This document shows positions 24,772-36,120 of a stretch of DNA of 64,000 bases, piece by piece; positions within the stretch are counted from its first letter, which is position 1; each line of letters starts with the position of its first letter. The notes under the pieces were generated by a model, which was not told the DNA's origin, did no database searches, and saw nothing but the letters and a program-made list of their open reading frames with translations. The DNA is from Selaginella moellendorffii. Its lineage: Eukaryota > Streptophyta > Lycopodiopsida > Selaginellales > Selaginellaceae. Location of the stretch: contig NW_003314268.1 in the NCBI RefSeq assembly GCF_000143415.4, positions 1,472,672 through 1,536,671 on the forward strand. Reading direction: 5' to 3'. Position numbers and translations under genes: made by a program.

Positions 24772-25690
24772 GGAGTCTCCAAGCCATCTTGATTTCTTTG
24801 CTGAAGTCCTTGCAAATACCAGTATGAGAATACTGAGCTAAAGGTGAACCTTCTTCGCATGCAGCAGGAGCTTGCTTCACTTTTGGCTCAAGGATCCAAC
24901 AAAGTTCCTGAACCGAAGGTGAGTTTCCCGGCGAAATTTTCAGGCAAGTGTTCGGAGCTTTGTGGATTCCTAAACCAGATGGAGCTGATCTTTGCACTTC
25001 AACATCGGCGGTACCCCACTCTCGAGTCTCAAATCGGCGCGATTGGGACGTTGCTCGAAGGTGTAGCTTTGTCATGGTTTTCTCCTCTTCTGGAGAAGAG
25101 TATGAAAGGGGTCGTGGTTCCCGAGCTGATGGATTTTCAATTGTTCAAAGAGAAGCTCAAAGCATGTTTTGGCAAGACGGATCGGGTTCGGGCTGCTACC
25201 ACAAAGATGAGACTTCTCTCTCAGGGGGAGTCTTGCCTCGATCTATGTTGCAGAGTTCCAACTCCTTGCCTTGGACACTCAGTGGGATGACCAATTTCGT
25301 TTCAGCCTCAACAACGGTGTCAAGGATTTGTTGCTCACCATGGAGGATCCCAAGGACCAGTCGGATGCCATCAACAAAGCTATTCAATGTGACAATCGTC
25401 TCTTTGACCGTTGTTAGGAAAGTCGCCGCGCTACTGTTTTTCCGTCCCAGACTCAGGAATCCCAGCTTGAGTCTTCGGGGCATACTCCTGAACCTATTGC
25501 TCCGGTCCCGATGGATATTTCTGGTACTCCCCAACTCATTAGAGGGAAGTTGAGTCCTGTTGAGAAGCAACGTCGAATATCTCATAATCTTTGCCTCTAG
25601 TGTGCTGATCCTAATCACAAAGCAGCTGTGTGTCCCAAGAAGCCTCCCCAACTGCTCGAGTTCACTCTGCCTCAAAATCCACCTTTGTTG
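24772..25690 (+). pseudogene. Element C Gag
   Basis: A short start (ESPSHLDFFAEVL) is followed by a stop at about 24839. The Gag core then reads PAKFSGKCSELCGFLNQMEL and EGVALSWFSPLLEK, typical of Tf1/sushi-like chromoviruses. A frameshift near 25240 and a degenerate knuckle region at about 25595-25640 follow. Confidence 0.75.
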
Positions 25691-25699
25691 CAGTCGGGA

Positions 25700-26130
25700 A
25701 ACGACCATGTCTAAATAGAGTAGGAGCTGTTTGTTTGGATTCCCCGAATAAAAATCACTTTTCTTCTTTATCAACCTCCTCACCACCTTTCATCAAAGCC
25801 ACTACCAATTCCCTCAACTTCCACGTCCCATGTCTCCTTTCTTTCACCGGACAATCAAGACTCAAGGCTCTGGCACTACTGGACTTGGGTGCAACTTCCT
25901 GCTTCATAGGCACAGACTTTGCTGCCCGACATCACGTTCCTCTTTCTCCTACCATACGGGATCTGAGGGTTGAAGGCATCGGCGGGCATTTTGTGTCTCC
26001 ATCTTCTGGACTTAGGGAAACATTGCCCGTTTGAGTACACATTGGGTCCACCGTCACCGATATCGCCTTCAACATCATCAACAGCAAGTCCTCCTCTGTG
26101 GTGCTCGGTCTTCCTTGGTTCCAACTACAT
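25700..26130 (+). pseudogene. Element C aspartic protease
   Basis: An open stretch reads LKALALLDLGATSCFIGTDF at about 25864-25923, the retropepsin active-site region with the usual D-S/T-G replaced by D-L-G. A frame change after about 26030 precedes the RT. Confidence 0.75.
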
Positions 26131-26459
26131 CAGCCTCAGATCTGTTGGAAGGAATTATAGCTCATCTCTCCCACATCACCATCTCCCACAGCTTCCCTTG
26201 TTGTTCATCGAGTCTAAATCAGGAAAAGTTCTCTAAACTCAAATCAGTTTTATTCTTGACTCTATGAAGTTTTCACCCTCTTCTTTTTCCTCTCTTCCAT
26301 CTTACACTGGACAGTATCCTCGTCTCATCATTCCATTTAATCATACGCCTCTTCCTATCTCCACAATCACTATGAAAGAACTCCTTCATGAAGAACCTAT
26401 TTTTTTTTTTGCTTTGCATGTTTCTCCTGTCAGTCTTCCTGAGAAGTATCATGATTTTG

Positions 26460-27050
26460 GGGATGTGTTTAACAAGAAAAAAAGCTAGTGTACTACCTAT
26501 TCATCGATCTTATGATTGTCCTATTGATTTACAAGAAGGAGCGTCACCTCCATGGGGGCCTATCTATGGATTATCCCCGTCCGAGCTTAAGGCCCTCAAA
26601 GAGTACGTGGATGAGAACCTTGCCTCGGGGTACATTCAGCATTCGCAGTCCCCGGCTGGAGCGCCTGTCTTCTTTGTCAAGAAGAAGGATGGGAGGTTGC
26701 GGCTAGTCATCGACTACCGAGGTTTGAACAAAGTGACTGTTCGGAACCGTTATCCACTGCCCCTGATCTCGGACCTGTTGGAACGCCTCAGCGGTGCCCG
26801 CTTCTTTACCAAGATCGACCTCCGTGGAGCATAGAACCTGATTCGGATCCGGCCTAGTGATGAATGGAAGACTGCGTTCCGAACCCGCTATGGCCACTTC
26901 GAGTACACTGTCATATGCCATTTGGCTTGACAAATGCTCTAGCAGTTTTCCAACACATGGCGAACGACATCTTTCGGGAGTTTCTTGATTAGATGGTGAT
27001 TGTCTACCTCGATGACATCCTCATCTACTCAAAAACTCAGGAGGAGCACA
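26460..27050 (+). pseudogene. Element C reverse transcriptase
   Basis: Seen in order: [41 protein letters not shown], then after a stop and frameshift [19 protein letters not shown] and the intact catalytic [11 protein letters not shown] at about 27002-27034. The sequence then jumps to the end of RNase H, showing a deletion. Confidence 0.85.
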
Positions 27051-27059
27051 ACAAACAGG

Positions 27060-28060
27060 AGGGGGCGGGCCATCAAAAAACAGTCTGGACGGATCACAAA
27101 AATCTCAAGTACTTTGCCACTTCCCGAGTTTTGAGCCGTTGTCAAGCAAGGTGGGCACAATTCCTGAGTCGGTTTGACTTTGTTATCAAGTATAGACCTG
27201 GAAAGCTTCAAGGCCTTCCTGATGCTCTTTCAAGGCACTCCTATCTTAGTCTCAGGCTTGGTAATCCTGCCTTCGATCAATTGGATCAAGTTATCCTCTG
27301 TCCTGATCGACTTCAAGTTATGGCAATTTCCTTGGCCCCTCAGGACTCCTCCTTGATGGATGCGATCAGAAACGATCTTCAATCCGATGACCTCGCCAGT
27401 GACATTTTCCCCCATCTTCAGGCTGGACACCCAGTGACTCCCGACTGCTGGTGATTTGACGAGTTTGAGTTCTTAGATGGCTTGTTGTTCCGTGGGGAGC
27501 AACTTTACGTTCTTGAAAGTGATGCTTGAAGGTTGGTCCTGATGGCGTGCCACAATAGCCCGACTGCTGGTCACTTCGGCATCGCAAAGACCTATGAGCT
27601 GGTTGCACGGGACTTTTGGTGGCCTCACATATACGACTACATCAAAACTTTTGTTACCTCCTGTGACACCTGCTCCCGAAATATGGTACTTCGCCACCTT
27701 CCTTCAGGTTTTCTTTGTTCCCTCCCGGTCCCTTCAGGTCCTTGGGAATCCATCTCAATAGATTTCTTGAGTGATCTTCCAAGTTCTGGAGGCTTCAACA
27801 GCATTTTAGTCATGGTGGATCACTTCACAAAGATGGCGCACTTCCTGCTGTGTACCAAGGAGTTTTCGGATGAGGACATGGCAAAACTAGTATTTAGGGA
27901 AATTTTCCGACTTCATGGGATTCCTACAGATGTGGTTTCGGATCGGGGACCTCAATTCATCTCTCATTTCTGGCAACGGTTTTTGCAGCTGCTTGGAGTG
28001 AAGGCCAACCTCTCTTCGGCATATCATCCTCAAACTGATGGATAGTCCAAGCAAACGATT
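27060..28060 (+). pseudogene. Element C RNase H end and integrase
   Basis: TDHKNLKYF and the ...[16 protein letters not shown] block mark the RNase H end. The integrase zinc finger reads GHFGIAKT...CDTCSR at about 27573-27675. The core reads SIDFLSDLP, VMVDHFTKMAHF, SDRGPQFIS and AYHPQTDG, so the D,D,E region is recognisable. A stop after PQTDG at about 28043 interrupts it. Confidence 0.85.
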
Positions 28061-28189
28061 CAGACGTTAGAACAATTCCTGAGATGCTTTATCAACTATA
28101 ATTAGAATGACTAGTTTGATATCCTTCCCCTTGCTGAGTTCTTCTATAACAACTCTGTTCACTCCTTTCTTCGAGTTTCCCCCTTCTTT

Positions 28190-28890
28190 GTGAACTCTGG
28201 CCGAAATCCCAGATTCAATCTCTCACTTCCTTCTCCATCTGAATCCTCTCATTCAAATCCCCGCTCTGAGACATTTGTCTCTAACCTCCAGGAAATCCAC
28301 AACTCCATCTCGTTCCACCTCCATCGTGCTCATGAATCTCACAAAACATTTGCCAATATCCATCGTCAGGATTGTCCCCCTTACAATATTGGGGATAAAG
28401 TCTGGCTCCTCAGGCGAAATATCTCCACCACCAGGCCATGTTCTAAACTTGATTTCAAACGCCTCAGTCCTTTCCCTATCATTGCTATCATTAATCTTAT
28501 TACTTATCGCCTTGCACTTCCCTCCTCATATCAAATTCACCCCGTTTTTCACTCCTCTCTCCTCTCTCCTTATATCCCTAGTCCTATTCCAAATCGGGTC
28601 ATTCCTCCACCTCCACCAGTGCAGCTCGAGGATGGGTCTAAGTACGAGGTTCAGGACATCCTTGATTCCAAGATCTCACGGTCTAAACTCTACTATCTGG
28701 TCGATTGGAAGGGTTATGGACCTAAAGAATGCACTTGGGAATCTGTGGACAACCTGATTCATTCTCCTGACCTTGTTCAGGACTTCCACCGCCGCTATCC
28801 TTCTCGTCCCAGTCCTCATTCTTTTTCTCCATCTTCCATCCCTCGCCACCCATCTCATCCTCCTCTTCGTTCTTATTCCACTCGTTCTTG
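28190..28890 (+). pseudogene. Element C integrase C-terminus with chromodomain
   Basis: This is an open frame of 233 codons. NIGDKVWLLRRNI (GPY/F-like module start) and IHPVFHSSLLSPY are followed by a chromodomain with YLVDWKGYGPKECTWE at about 28693-28740, then a proline-rich tail and a stop just before the polypurine tract. Confidence 0.9.
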
Positions 28891-28902
28891 AGGAGGGGGT
28901 GC

Positions 28903-29289
28903 TGTCAGGAATCCCCTAATTCATACCACATTCCTGAATCTCGTTGGATTCCTGACTTGCAGACCACATTCCTGATTCTCGAGACACTTCCCTATTCTTG
29001 ACTCTCGAGACACTTCCCTATTCCTGACTCTCTGATTTCCTGTACAATTTTTGAGTCTTGAGCCACATTCCTGATAATGATGTGGCACCTCCTCGACCTC
29101 AGCTATATTTAGGCTGTCCTCGATCCAAGAGTGCTGGAGCTTCATCAACCTATAATATATATAGGTTAGCCTTGTTCCATTTCTCCACAATTTGAATCAA
29201 CACCAGTCTAAGGCCTCTTCTTTGTTTCCATTAGCTTTTCTCTTTGTCTTTTGCATTTTCTAGTCTTGATCTTGTTGGGGCTCTTGACA
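28903..29289 (+). repeat. Element C 3' LTR
   Basis: 387 bp. Relative to the 5' LTR it carries one extra ~26-bp tandem unit around CTCGAGACACTTCCCTATTC. The other differences are mostly single-base. Confidence 0.9.
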
Positions 29290-30960
29290 AGTAAGCCCAT
29301 CGTCTTGGGCACTCTGCCATGTCTCGCAAGAGGTCCGTCATGACACTCTTCTAAAGCTACCTTCCTTAGTTCCCCTTCTGGAACATACACCCTCGTTTCC
29401 TTGTAATAGATAAGTCCGTTGCATTTCGCATAGCCCATTTTCTCTTCCATTGGCAGTTCACCCCTTTGGTGAGTTTCCCATGCCTCTAGATTCCTCAGCA
29501 ACACTTCTTGTGCTCCGCAAATCATCCCAAAAGGTTGCTGTCTCGCTGGATATCCCTAGCTTCAAGCTTGCTTTTCGACTTAGCGCATCTGCCAAAATGT
29601 TGCTCTTCCTAGGCTTGTACAGAATCTCACAATAAAACTCGGCCAAAGCATTGGCCCACCGACCCTATTTCCCTCTTAGGTCGAGCTATGACAAGAAGTG
29701 TTTCGTTGCCACATTGTCTGTGTAAACCTTGAAGTGTCTCCTAAGGTAGTGTCGCCACTCCTTGAGCGCCTTGACCACCGCAAACAATTTTTTCTCATGC
29801 GTAGGCCACTTTCGTTGAGCCTTGTCCAACTTCTTAAAAAAGAATGCTACTGGATGGTTGTCTTGCTTCAAAACTATGCCCAACGCAAAGTCTGAGGCAT
29901 CCGTTTCTACCTCAAAGTCCTTAACAAAGTCTGGTAATGCCAACACGGGAGCCTTCCTCAACTTCCCTTTGAGGTGGACAAATGCCGCCTTGCATTCTGC
30001 AGTCTATACCATCTTCCCTTTTCCTATTTGGTCCGTTAAGGGCAAGGTTACTCTCGAATAGTGTTTGATAAACTTTCGATAGTAGTTGCATAGCCCCAAG
30101 AATGCCCTTAACTCATGTACATTCAATGGTCGCTCCCAATCTTGGATCGCTTAGACCTTCTTAGGGTCCACCTTGAGCCCGTCCTTGCCTACCACATGCC
30201 TGAGAAACTTTACCTCTTGTTGAGCAAAGTCACATTTGCTCTATTTAGCATACAACTGGTGTTCCCTTAGTTTCTCAAACACCTTCGTCAAGTGTTCGGC
30301 ATGCTCCTCTAGCGTTTTGCTATAGATCAGGATGTCGTCAATATAGACGACCACAAAGTGATCCAGATAGGGTACAAAGATGTGGTTCATCAACGCCGAA
30401 AATGTTGCCGATGCATTGCATAGCCCAAAGGGCATCACCAGAAACTCAAAGCTCCCATACCTTGTTCGACAGGTTGTCTTCTCGACATCTTCCTCTGCTA
30501 CCTTGATCTAGTAGTATCTTGACTTTAGGTCAATCCTCGAGAAGTATTTTGCCTTTCCCAACCTATCAAACAAGTCCTCAATCCTTAGCAAAGGGTATTT
30601 GTTCTTCTTTGTATATTTATTGAGCAACCGATAGTCTATGCACATGTGCATAGATCCATATTTCATTTTCACAAATAACACTGGTGCCCCATACGGCGAC
30701 TTGCTCAACCTAACATACCCTTTGTCCACCAACTCCTTTAGTTGGCACTTGAGCTTCTCGAGTTCCTTTTTGTTCAAACGATAGGGTGGACAAACCACCG
30801 CCTTAGCACCCTCAACTAACTCAATCTTATGTTCTATCGGTCGTGTGGGGGGCAATCCCGTTGGTAGCTCCTCTGGCATGGTATCCTGGAATTGGTCTAA
30901 CACTTGCTGGATCACTAAAAGTACTCTTAATTTCCTCATTTCTATCTTTCTGTGTTTTGC
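29290..30960 (-). pseudogene. Element B reverse transcriptase, RNase H and integrase start
   Basis: Read right to left. The pre-RT segment reads [23 protein letters not shown] blocks include [22 protein letters not shown] and [11 protein letters not shown], then after stops [12 protein letters not shown] and [11 protein letters not shown] at about 30345-30313. RNase H includes VETDASDFALG and ILADALSRKA. The integrase begins HDGPLARHGR at about 29345-29316 and is cut by element C at 29289/29290. Confidence 0.85.
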
Positions 30961-31099
30961 TTTTTAACCTTACCTTCAACTAAAAGGACCATGCTATAAC
31001 AACTCTTCACCGAGAGTAAGCACAAAAATGCTACCTTGGTTCCTTTAATGAGTTGTCCTCTCATGGACACCAAGTTTAAGTAGGAATCTTTGGCCTTGC

Positions 31100-32450
31100 A
31101 TTGCCCTACCTTTAGATCCTAGGCCTCCACCCTGGATCTTCTTCCTTGGGCATTCGCTAGTACCACAAGGTTCTTACCTTGTCCATGTAGAGCTACCACG
31201 AACCGATTGAACTAATCCATCCCAAAGATCATGTCAAATCCCGCCATGTCCAACACAGTGAAATCCATGTCTACTTTCCATGTCCCTACTTCGACTCTCG
31301 CTTGTCGAAGTACCTCATCGGTGCTTTGGCTACCTTGAACAAACTCTATAGTCCTTGGTTTGCCCAGCCGCTGCACCGTTAATCCGGTTTGCCGGACTAT
31401 GTCTGCAGCTACAAAATTATCTGAAGCACTCGTGTCAATAAGGATCTTAACAAAGCTACCTCCGAGCTTCCCTCAAAGGGCTAGTAGATGTCGTGAATGA
31501 CACTTTACCAAAGTTGCTCGTGTAATGAGTAATTTTGAGCTAGGGACTAGATCACATACCTCAGTTTGGATTTCACCCGACTTAATGGCCATATTGGCTC
31601 TGGTATTCTTTGGGTAGGGAAATTCCCTCGAAAAGTGTCCCGCTTCGCCGCAATTGTAACATACGTTGTTTCCTACGCTGCTAAATGACTTGACCTTCTT
31701 ATCCGTGGGTTTGTCTCTTTTTGCTTGACTCCCCCACGTACTCGCTCGCTAACCACCGGATCTACCTTTTCGGAACCCTGAGGACTCATTCTTAGAGAAA
31801 CTCTTCTTAAATTTCCCTTTGCTATATGTTCCCCTTGGTTTGGCCCCTTTGCTAAATGTAGACCCCGACCCCGTCGTGTTCCCTTTTCGTAGGTTATCGT
31901 TAAAATGCACCTTGATAGCCGCATCCAACGCTTCTTTGTAATTGGTCGGGTTCCAATGCATCACCTCGCTGCGAGCCTAGGTTTGCAAGCCTGATATGAA
32001 GGCATGGAACGCATCCATATCACCCATATCCATGACCAGTATCCTCTTTGCCATAAATCCATTCACATACTCTTGAATGGTTTTGGTCTGCTTCAGCCTA
32101 CTCAGCTCATCCCCTAGGTGCAGAGTAGCATTCGAGAGGAACGTATGTTGCGCGGATCCTCGCCTTCATCATTTTCCAAGTGGCCACCGGTCCTTCGTTG
32201 GCCTCCGTTGTTCTCCACCAAGACTTGGTATTATCTGCCAAGTATAGTTTTGCACATAGGACCTTTTCCGAGCTCGGTAACTGCAACGCTTGGAAGTAGT
32301 CCTCCATATCGTAAAACTAATCCTCCACGACCTTATAGTCATTCACTCCCTTGAAGACTGGTGAGGGCTTTTGTTTGTACTTGGGAACTGCCTGAGGGAC
32401 TGATTCCACTTCGGTCTGTTCGACCTTGTTTGGTTCTGCCTCAGTCCCTA
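31100..32450 (-). pseudogene. Element B Gag and protease
   Basis: Gag core ENYF-like text reads MEDYFQALQLPSSEKVL and DNTKSWW at 32307-32230. A CCHC knuckle reads CYNCGEAGHFSREFP at about 31661-31617, with the last Cys lost. The protease site reads LIDTSASDNFV at about 31435-31403, one substitution from D-T/S-G-A. Stops separate all parts. Confidence 0.75.
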
Positions 32451-32468
32451 CCAAAGGGTCCGCACCTT

Positions 32469-32480
32469 CTGCGCTACCAA
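32469..32480 (-). promoter_or_regulatory. Degenerate primer-binding site of element B
   Basis: The minus strand reads TTGGTAGCGCAG directly after the LTR end CTTACA. It resembles the Met primer complement seen at 52247-52259 (TGGTATCGGAGCC) but is diverged. Confidence 0.5.
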
Positions 32481-32481
32481 T

Positions 32482-33839
32482 TGTAAGCGACTAAATTTTC
32501 CATTCTACTTTAGTCACTTAACCACACCTCTGACCACTTGGAGGAGTCTCATTCACAACCTCCATAAGTCCCATTCAGGACTTGGGGCTTGCTAGCCCCG
32601 AGAATGGCATCTATGCCACTCAACCTTTGCACTTGGTCCAAGTGCTCCACGTGTCCGATCCCATGACTGACACCCCAAGGTACCACCGATATATGAGCCC
32701 GTTACGTTAGGCCACGCTCATTCACCTTGGTCACATCGGTGGTCTAACACCACCTGCATTGCAATCCTGTCTCTCCAAGATTGAGCCATCCGTCCATGAG
32801 TGATCATCCCAGATCCACTCCTTAGCATCCTTAGGATGCCCCCAGACATGGGGAATAGCCTTCCCCAATATCCCCTTTCCGGAACTTTGGGCTTAGAGCG
32901 AGGTTCCCTTGAGCCACACTAGGTATCCAAGTAGGTAGTGCCACCCACACTTGGATTGGGAGCATCGGCCAGTCGATTTCCCAGGGGAACTAGAGCCGGC
33001 TCTTGAACACTTCACCAAGCTACCCCACTTGTCGGTCCATATTCACTCTAGTCTTGGACTTCCCAATGGTCAGTTCATCACCCAACATTGGGTCTAGCCT
33101 TCCTGGGCCAAATTGGCCTTTCCTGGCCAAACTGGCTCCACTGCAGTCCTCCCCCTTACTATACTTTTGGAGCTCACCAAACCCCCTAGGGTCTGGGAGA
33201 CGAACACTTTGGGCTTTCACCCTCTCATACTCGAACTCAAACTCAGACTCGGACTCGGACTCGGTCTCGGTCCCGGTCTCGGTCTCAGTCTCGGTCCTAG
33301 TCTCGGTCTCGGTCTTGGTCTCGGTCTCGGTCTCGGTCTCAGTCTCCGTCTCGGTCTCGGTCCCGGTCTTGGTCTTGACCTCAGACTCCATCTCGGGTCC
33401 TTCTCGGACTCCATCTCGGATTCCATCTCGGGTCCATCTCGGACTCCATCTCGGACTTCGTCTCGGTCCATCTCGGACTCCATCTCGGGTTCATCTCGAA
33501 CTCCACCTTGGACTCCAACTCGGGTCCATCTCGGACTCCACCTCGGACTCTATCTCGGGTCCACCTTGGACTCCACCTCAGACTCCAACTCGGACTCCAT
33601 CTCGGACACTCCCACGTGTCATGTGTTGGTCCTTTTGGGGTCCCTTTTTGGAGCCTCGCTTATTGCTCGCTTCATGCTCGTTCCTTGAGCACTCCGTTGG
33701 GAGTTCTACTTCCGCTCTCGACCTTTCAAGTCGGAGCCTTTTAGTCCAAATGTGTTACGCTCGTTTGGCTTTTGCTTTGGCCACTACCACGTGGCACTCT
33801 TTTGGCTCCACTTTGGGGCTTAGGGATTTGTGTCTCACA
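32482..33839 (-). repeat. Type I LTR, copy 1 (right LTR of element B)
   Basis: On the minus strand it runs from TGTGAGACAC at 33839 to CTTACA at 32482, 1358 bp. The copy at 50321-51919 is longer because it keeps about 240 bp (around 50720-50960) missing here. A hexamer array TCGGAC/TCGGTC lies at about 33240-33620. Right of it the minus strand reads GGGTGGTGGAGT, which looks like a polypurine tract of a further element. Confidence 0.7.
33240..33620 (-). repeat. Degenerate hexamer array (TCGGAC/TCGGTC) inside the LTR
   Basis: Imperfect tandem 6-bp units. All frames stay open for long stretches and give spurious Glu/Thr/Ser-rich or Leu/Gly-rich readings, which are not genes. Confidence 0.85.
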
Positions 33840-34560
33840 ACTCCACCACCCATAGACGAAGTTCGATGTCCTCATCGAACGGTAAACCCTTTTATAAAGT
33901 AACACTCGCAAGTATTACCGTTTCCATCCTTGGCACCCAGTCAATACTTGTCTATGGTTTGACCCCGAAGGCTCACCATGCCTTGTCCACCCTCTAAGGG
34001 GCATAATCTCTCCAACATAGAGACTCATTCGGCCACATGGGGTGGTTTGCTCCCTTTTATTTGGTTCAGTTCTTGTTAAACCCGTTAGAGACACCCTCTT
34101 TAACTCAATTCCACTACTCATTCTCGAGTAGTCTTAGATTCTATTGACATAACCTTTGCACTTTGGAACTTTTAATTTTGACTTCTCAGAGTCAATTTCC
34201 TAGGTGTCTCCGACACCTTATGTTGCATATGGTGCAACTCCACTTCCCTATCCTAGGAAGTACTTCACTTGAGGATACCGTCATCCTCTGTTCGATATCA
34301 TGCCACCTTTGGCACTAAGTTCCAGTTATCATAATTGGTGCTAAGGTTGCCCACGGCCCTATTATTTAGCTACCTTACCGTTCCCCCCTTTTGAGCATCC
34401 ACTTTCGCCAAATCAGAGCGCTTGGGAATCCATTCTTGGGGAAACATTGCCTTTCCCACAATCCATTAGCACCCAACACATTAGTGTTCTCGGCCTAACT
34501 TTGCCATTTGGATTCTTTCCCATGATTCCTGTGGCTCTTTTTCTTAGCCATTAGTCTTTT
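33840..34560 (-). repeat. Retroelement internal segment X, left part, split by the transposon
   Basis: This matches 53692-54410 along its length. The sequence continues beyond the DNA transposon at 45813, so the two halves were once contiguous. Confidence 0.75.
34557..34560. other. Target-site duplication TTTT (left)
   Basis: TTTT directly precedes the left terminal repeat and is repeated at 45813-45816. The paralogous empty site at 54407-54410 has a single TTTT between the same flanks. Confidence 0.85.
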
Positions 34561-34584
34561 AAGCTCTATTTCGTTAAAGTGGGA
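34561..34584 (+). repeat. Left terminal inverted repeat (24 bp)
   Basis: Identical to the reverse complement of 45789-45812. Directly inside, TCCCACTT at 34595-34602 forms a small hairpin with AAGTGGGA of the repeat. Confidence 0.9.
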
Positions 34585-35002
34585 ATTGTCATTATCCCAC
34601 TTGTAAAATAAGGTTTCCAAACCTTTATATAGTATATAAATATAACAAAATTCAACTGCATTGAGGCACATGCCATTTTATTTTAAACAAGGAAATGTCT
34701 ACTCAATCACTTCTCCTCCCCCTACCACTGCTTCACCTCTCTCTTCTCCTTGTCATCGTCGTCCAATTTCTTTCCATCCTTTTAATATTGGCTCAGTTGC
34801 TCCGAGTCTAGGTGGAGCCCAAGTCCCCATTCAATCTTTACTTTCCCATTATTAATAAAACAACTTCGTAGACTTCCAATAACATGCTGTAACACTTCTA
34901 GTATAATGCAAATCCTCTCAAAGAATTGTCTTTTAATATTAATACAATGGCATGGAACCCCATGCCATAATAAGTTACATTTTTAAATAAATACATGCCA
35001 TC
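34585..35002. other. Left subterminal noncoding region of the transposon
   Basis: AT-rich sequence between the left terminal repeat and the stop codon of the leftward gene. It probably holds that gene's 3' UTR. No gene was recognised. Confidence 0.5.
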
Positions 35003-36023
35003 TCAGACTGTTATTTTTTGCCTCCAACGCCTATACAATAATCTTGGAATTTCATCACTCTCCACACTATCAGGATTTAAACCCAATAGTAATGCCATCT
35101 CTTCTCTAATACGTCCACGCTCATGTTCAGTGGTTGAAGAACCCATCCGGTTGAGCAGATTATGGAGATGCGGATAGTGCTTGGCTAGACAATATACATG
35201 CCATAAATGATGACTGGTGTCTGTCCGATCAAATGGCTTCTGATATACCGTTCCATCTACCATTTGGTTGATTTCTGCAGCCACCTCCTGGACTGGCCGG
35301 TTCTCTATCACTATCGCTCCAAGCCGTTTTGCAAGGTCCCCTAGAACATACGGTTTCTTCTCCCTAGTTTCCATACTGCAAGAGATGGGGTGCACTGCAT
35401 ATGTGTGCGTGTTCGCTGCAGTTTTAATTGGCGAGTCATCGATGATGAGGATTTCACTTGAGCTAGCAGTCCGGTTCATCACTACAGCCTCTGGCTTGAC
35501 GAAGATGGGCTTGCTACCCCTCACATGGACCATAGTCAAGCAATCCTCCTGCGTTAGGAGAAAGTCAAATGGTAATATTACTCGCGTCTGATCGTGCATC
35601 ATCTGTAGCAACGTTAATGCATTGTGGCGCATCATGGATGTCCAAACTCCCAATTGCAAATTGAACCCGGCCCTCTGTTTTAAGTGTCACATGGTCATTA
35701 TTAGATCCCGCAGTTTCTCCCGTGTGATTAATGTGAATCTGTCTCTTTTGACCAACTTGCGACCGCAGGCTTTAGAGGGTGCAATGACATTCGAGGACGA
35801 GCCACGCTCATGGGAGAAAAGGACACCGTTCAGATCAAAAACGATACAGTACCTTCGCCGTGACTCTGAAATGAAATGCGTCAGCATAAAAAATGGTACA
35901 AGTCAATTTTACTATCTACAATATTAGCGAATGTTGCTCCCGATGGTCGTTGAGAGGGTTTTGGTCGAGGAAACGTGAAGGGCGGAAATACTCTCCTCTG
36001 CAATGTGGGGTCAATCGCATCCG

Positions 36024-36045
36024 ATGGCGTGTGGGCACATGCCAT
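36024..36045. repeat. 22-bp palindrome copy, coding
   Basis: Arms ATGGCGTGTGG and GCACATGCCAT. It lies in the protein-repeat exon, where the minus strand reads MACAHTP. Confidence 0.85.
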
Positions 36046-36098
36046 TTCAGCTGTAGACTCTGGTACAACTGGCTCAACAGTGGCATGGGGTGGTTCCG

Positions 36099-36120
36099 AT
36101 GGCGTGTGATCACACGCCAT
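36099..36120. repeat. 22-bp palindrome copy, perfect, coding
   Basis: Arms ATGGCGTGTGA and TCACACGCCAT are exact reverse complements. The minus strand reads MACDHTP here. Confidence 0.9.

Larger units (their letters stand above)
24311..29289 (+). mobile_element. Full-length Ty3/Gypsy chromovirus, element C, 4979 bp
   Basis: Direct LTRs lie at 24311-24671 and 28903-29289, each bounded TGTCAGGAAT...CTTGACA. A perfect target duplication AGTAA lies at 24306-24310 and 29290-29294. A polypurine tract (GAGGAGGGGGTGC) precedes the right LTR. Gag, protease, RT, integrase and a chromodomain lie between in the right order. It is inserted in the integrase zinc finger of element B: element B's HDGPLARHG half lies right of the insertion and CPTC lies left. 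RT thumb and most of RNase H are deleted, so the copy cannot move by itself. Confidence 0.95.
20734..33839 (-). mobile_element. Minus-strand Ty3/Gypsy chromovirus, element B, with nested insertions
   Basis: The internal region runs right to left: Gag with CCHC knuckle (about 32450-31640), protease (about 31450-31380), RT (30939-30241), RNase H (29961-29458), integrase (29525-29290, then 24310-23435) and a chromodomain (22586-22308). Two later insertions split it: a TRIM at 22594-23300 and chromovirus C at 24311-29289. The right LTR is type I and the left is type II, so the ends may be recombinant or the pairing wrong. Many stops make it non-autonomous. Confidence 0.8.

Noticed and set aside
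33003-33902. Long open frames with Ser/Asp/Val, Leu/Gly or Glu/Thr repeats, also at 21419-21858, 47953-48268, 51043-51789 and 53036-53332
   Set aside because: They come from the TCGGAC/TCGGTC hexamer array in the LTRs, which has no stop in several frames on both strands. There is no start context, no family match, and the same effect appears in every LTR copy.
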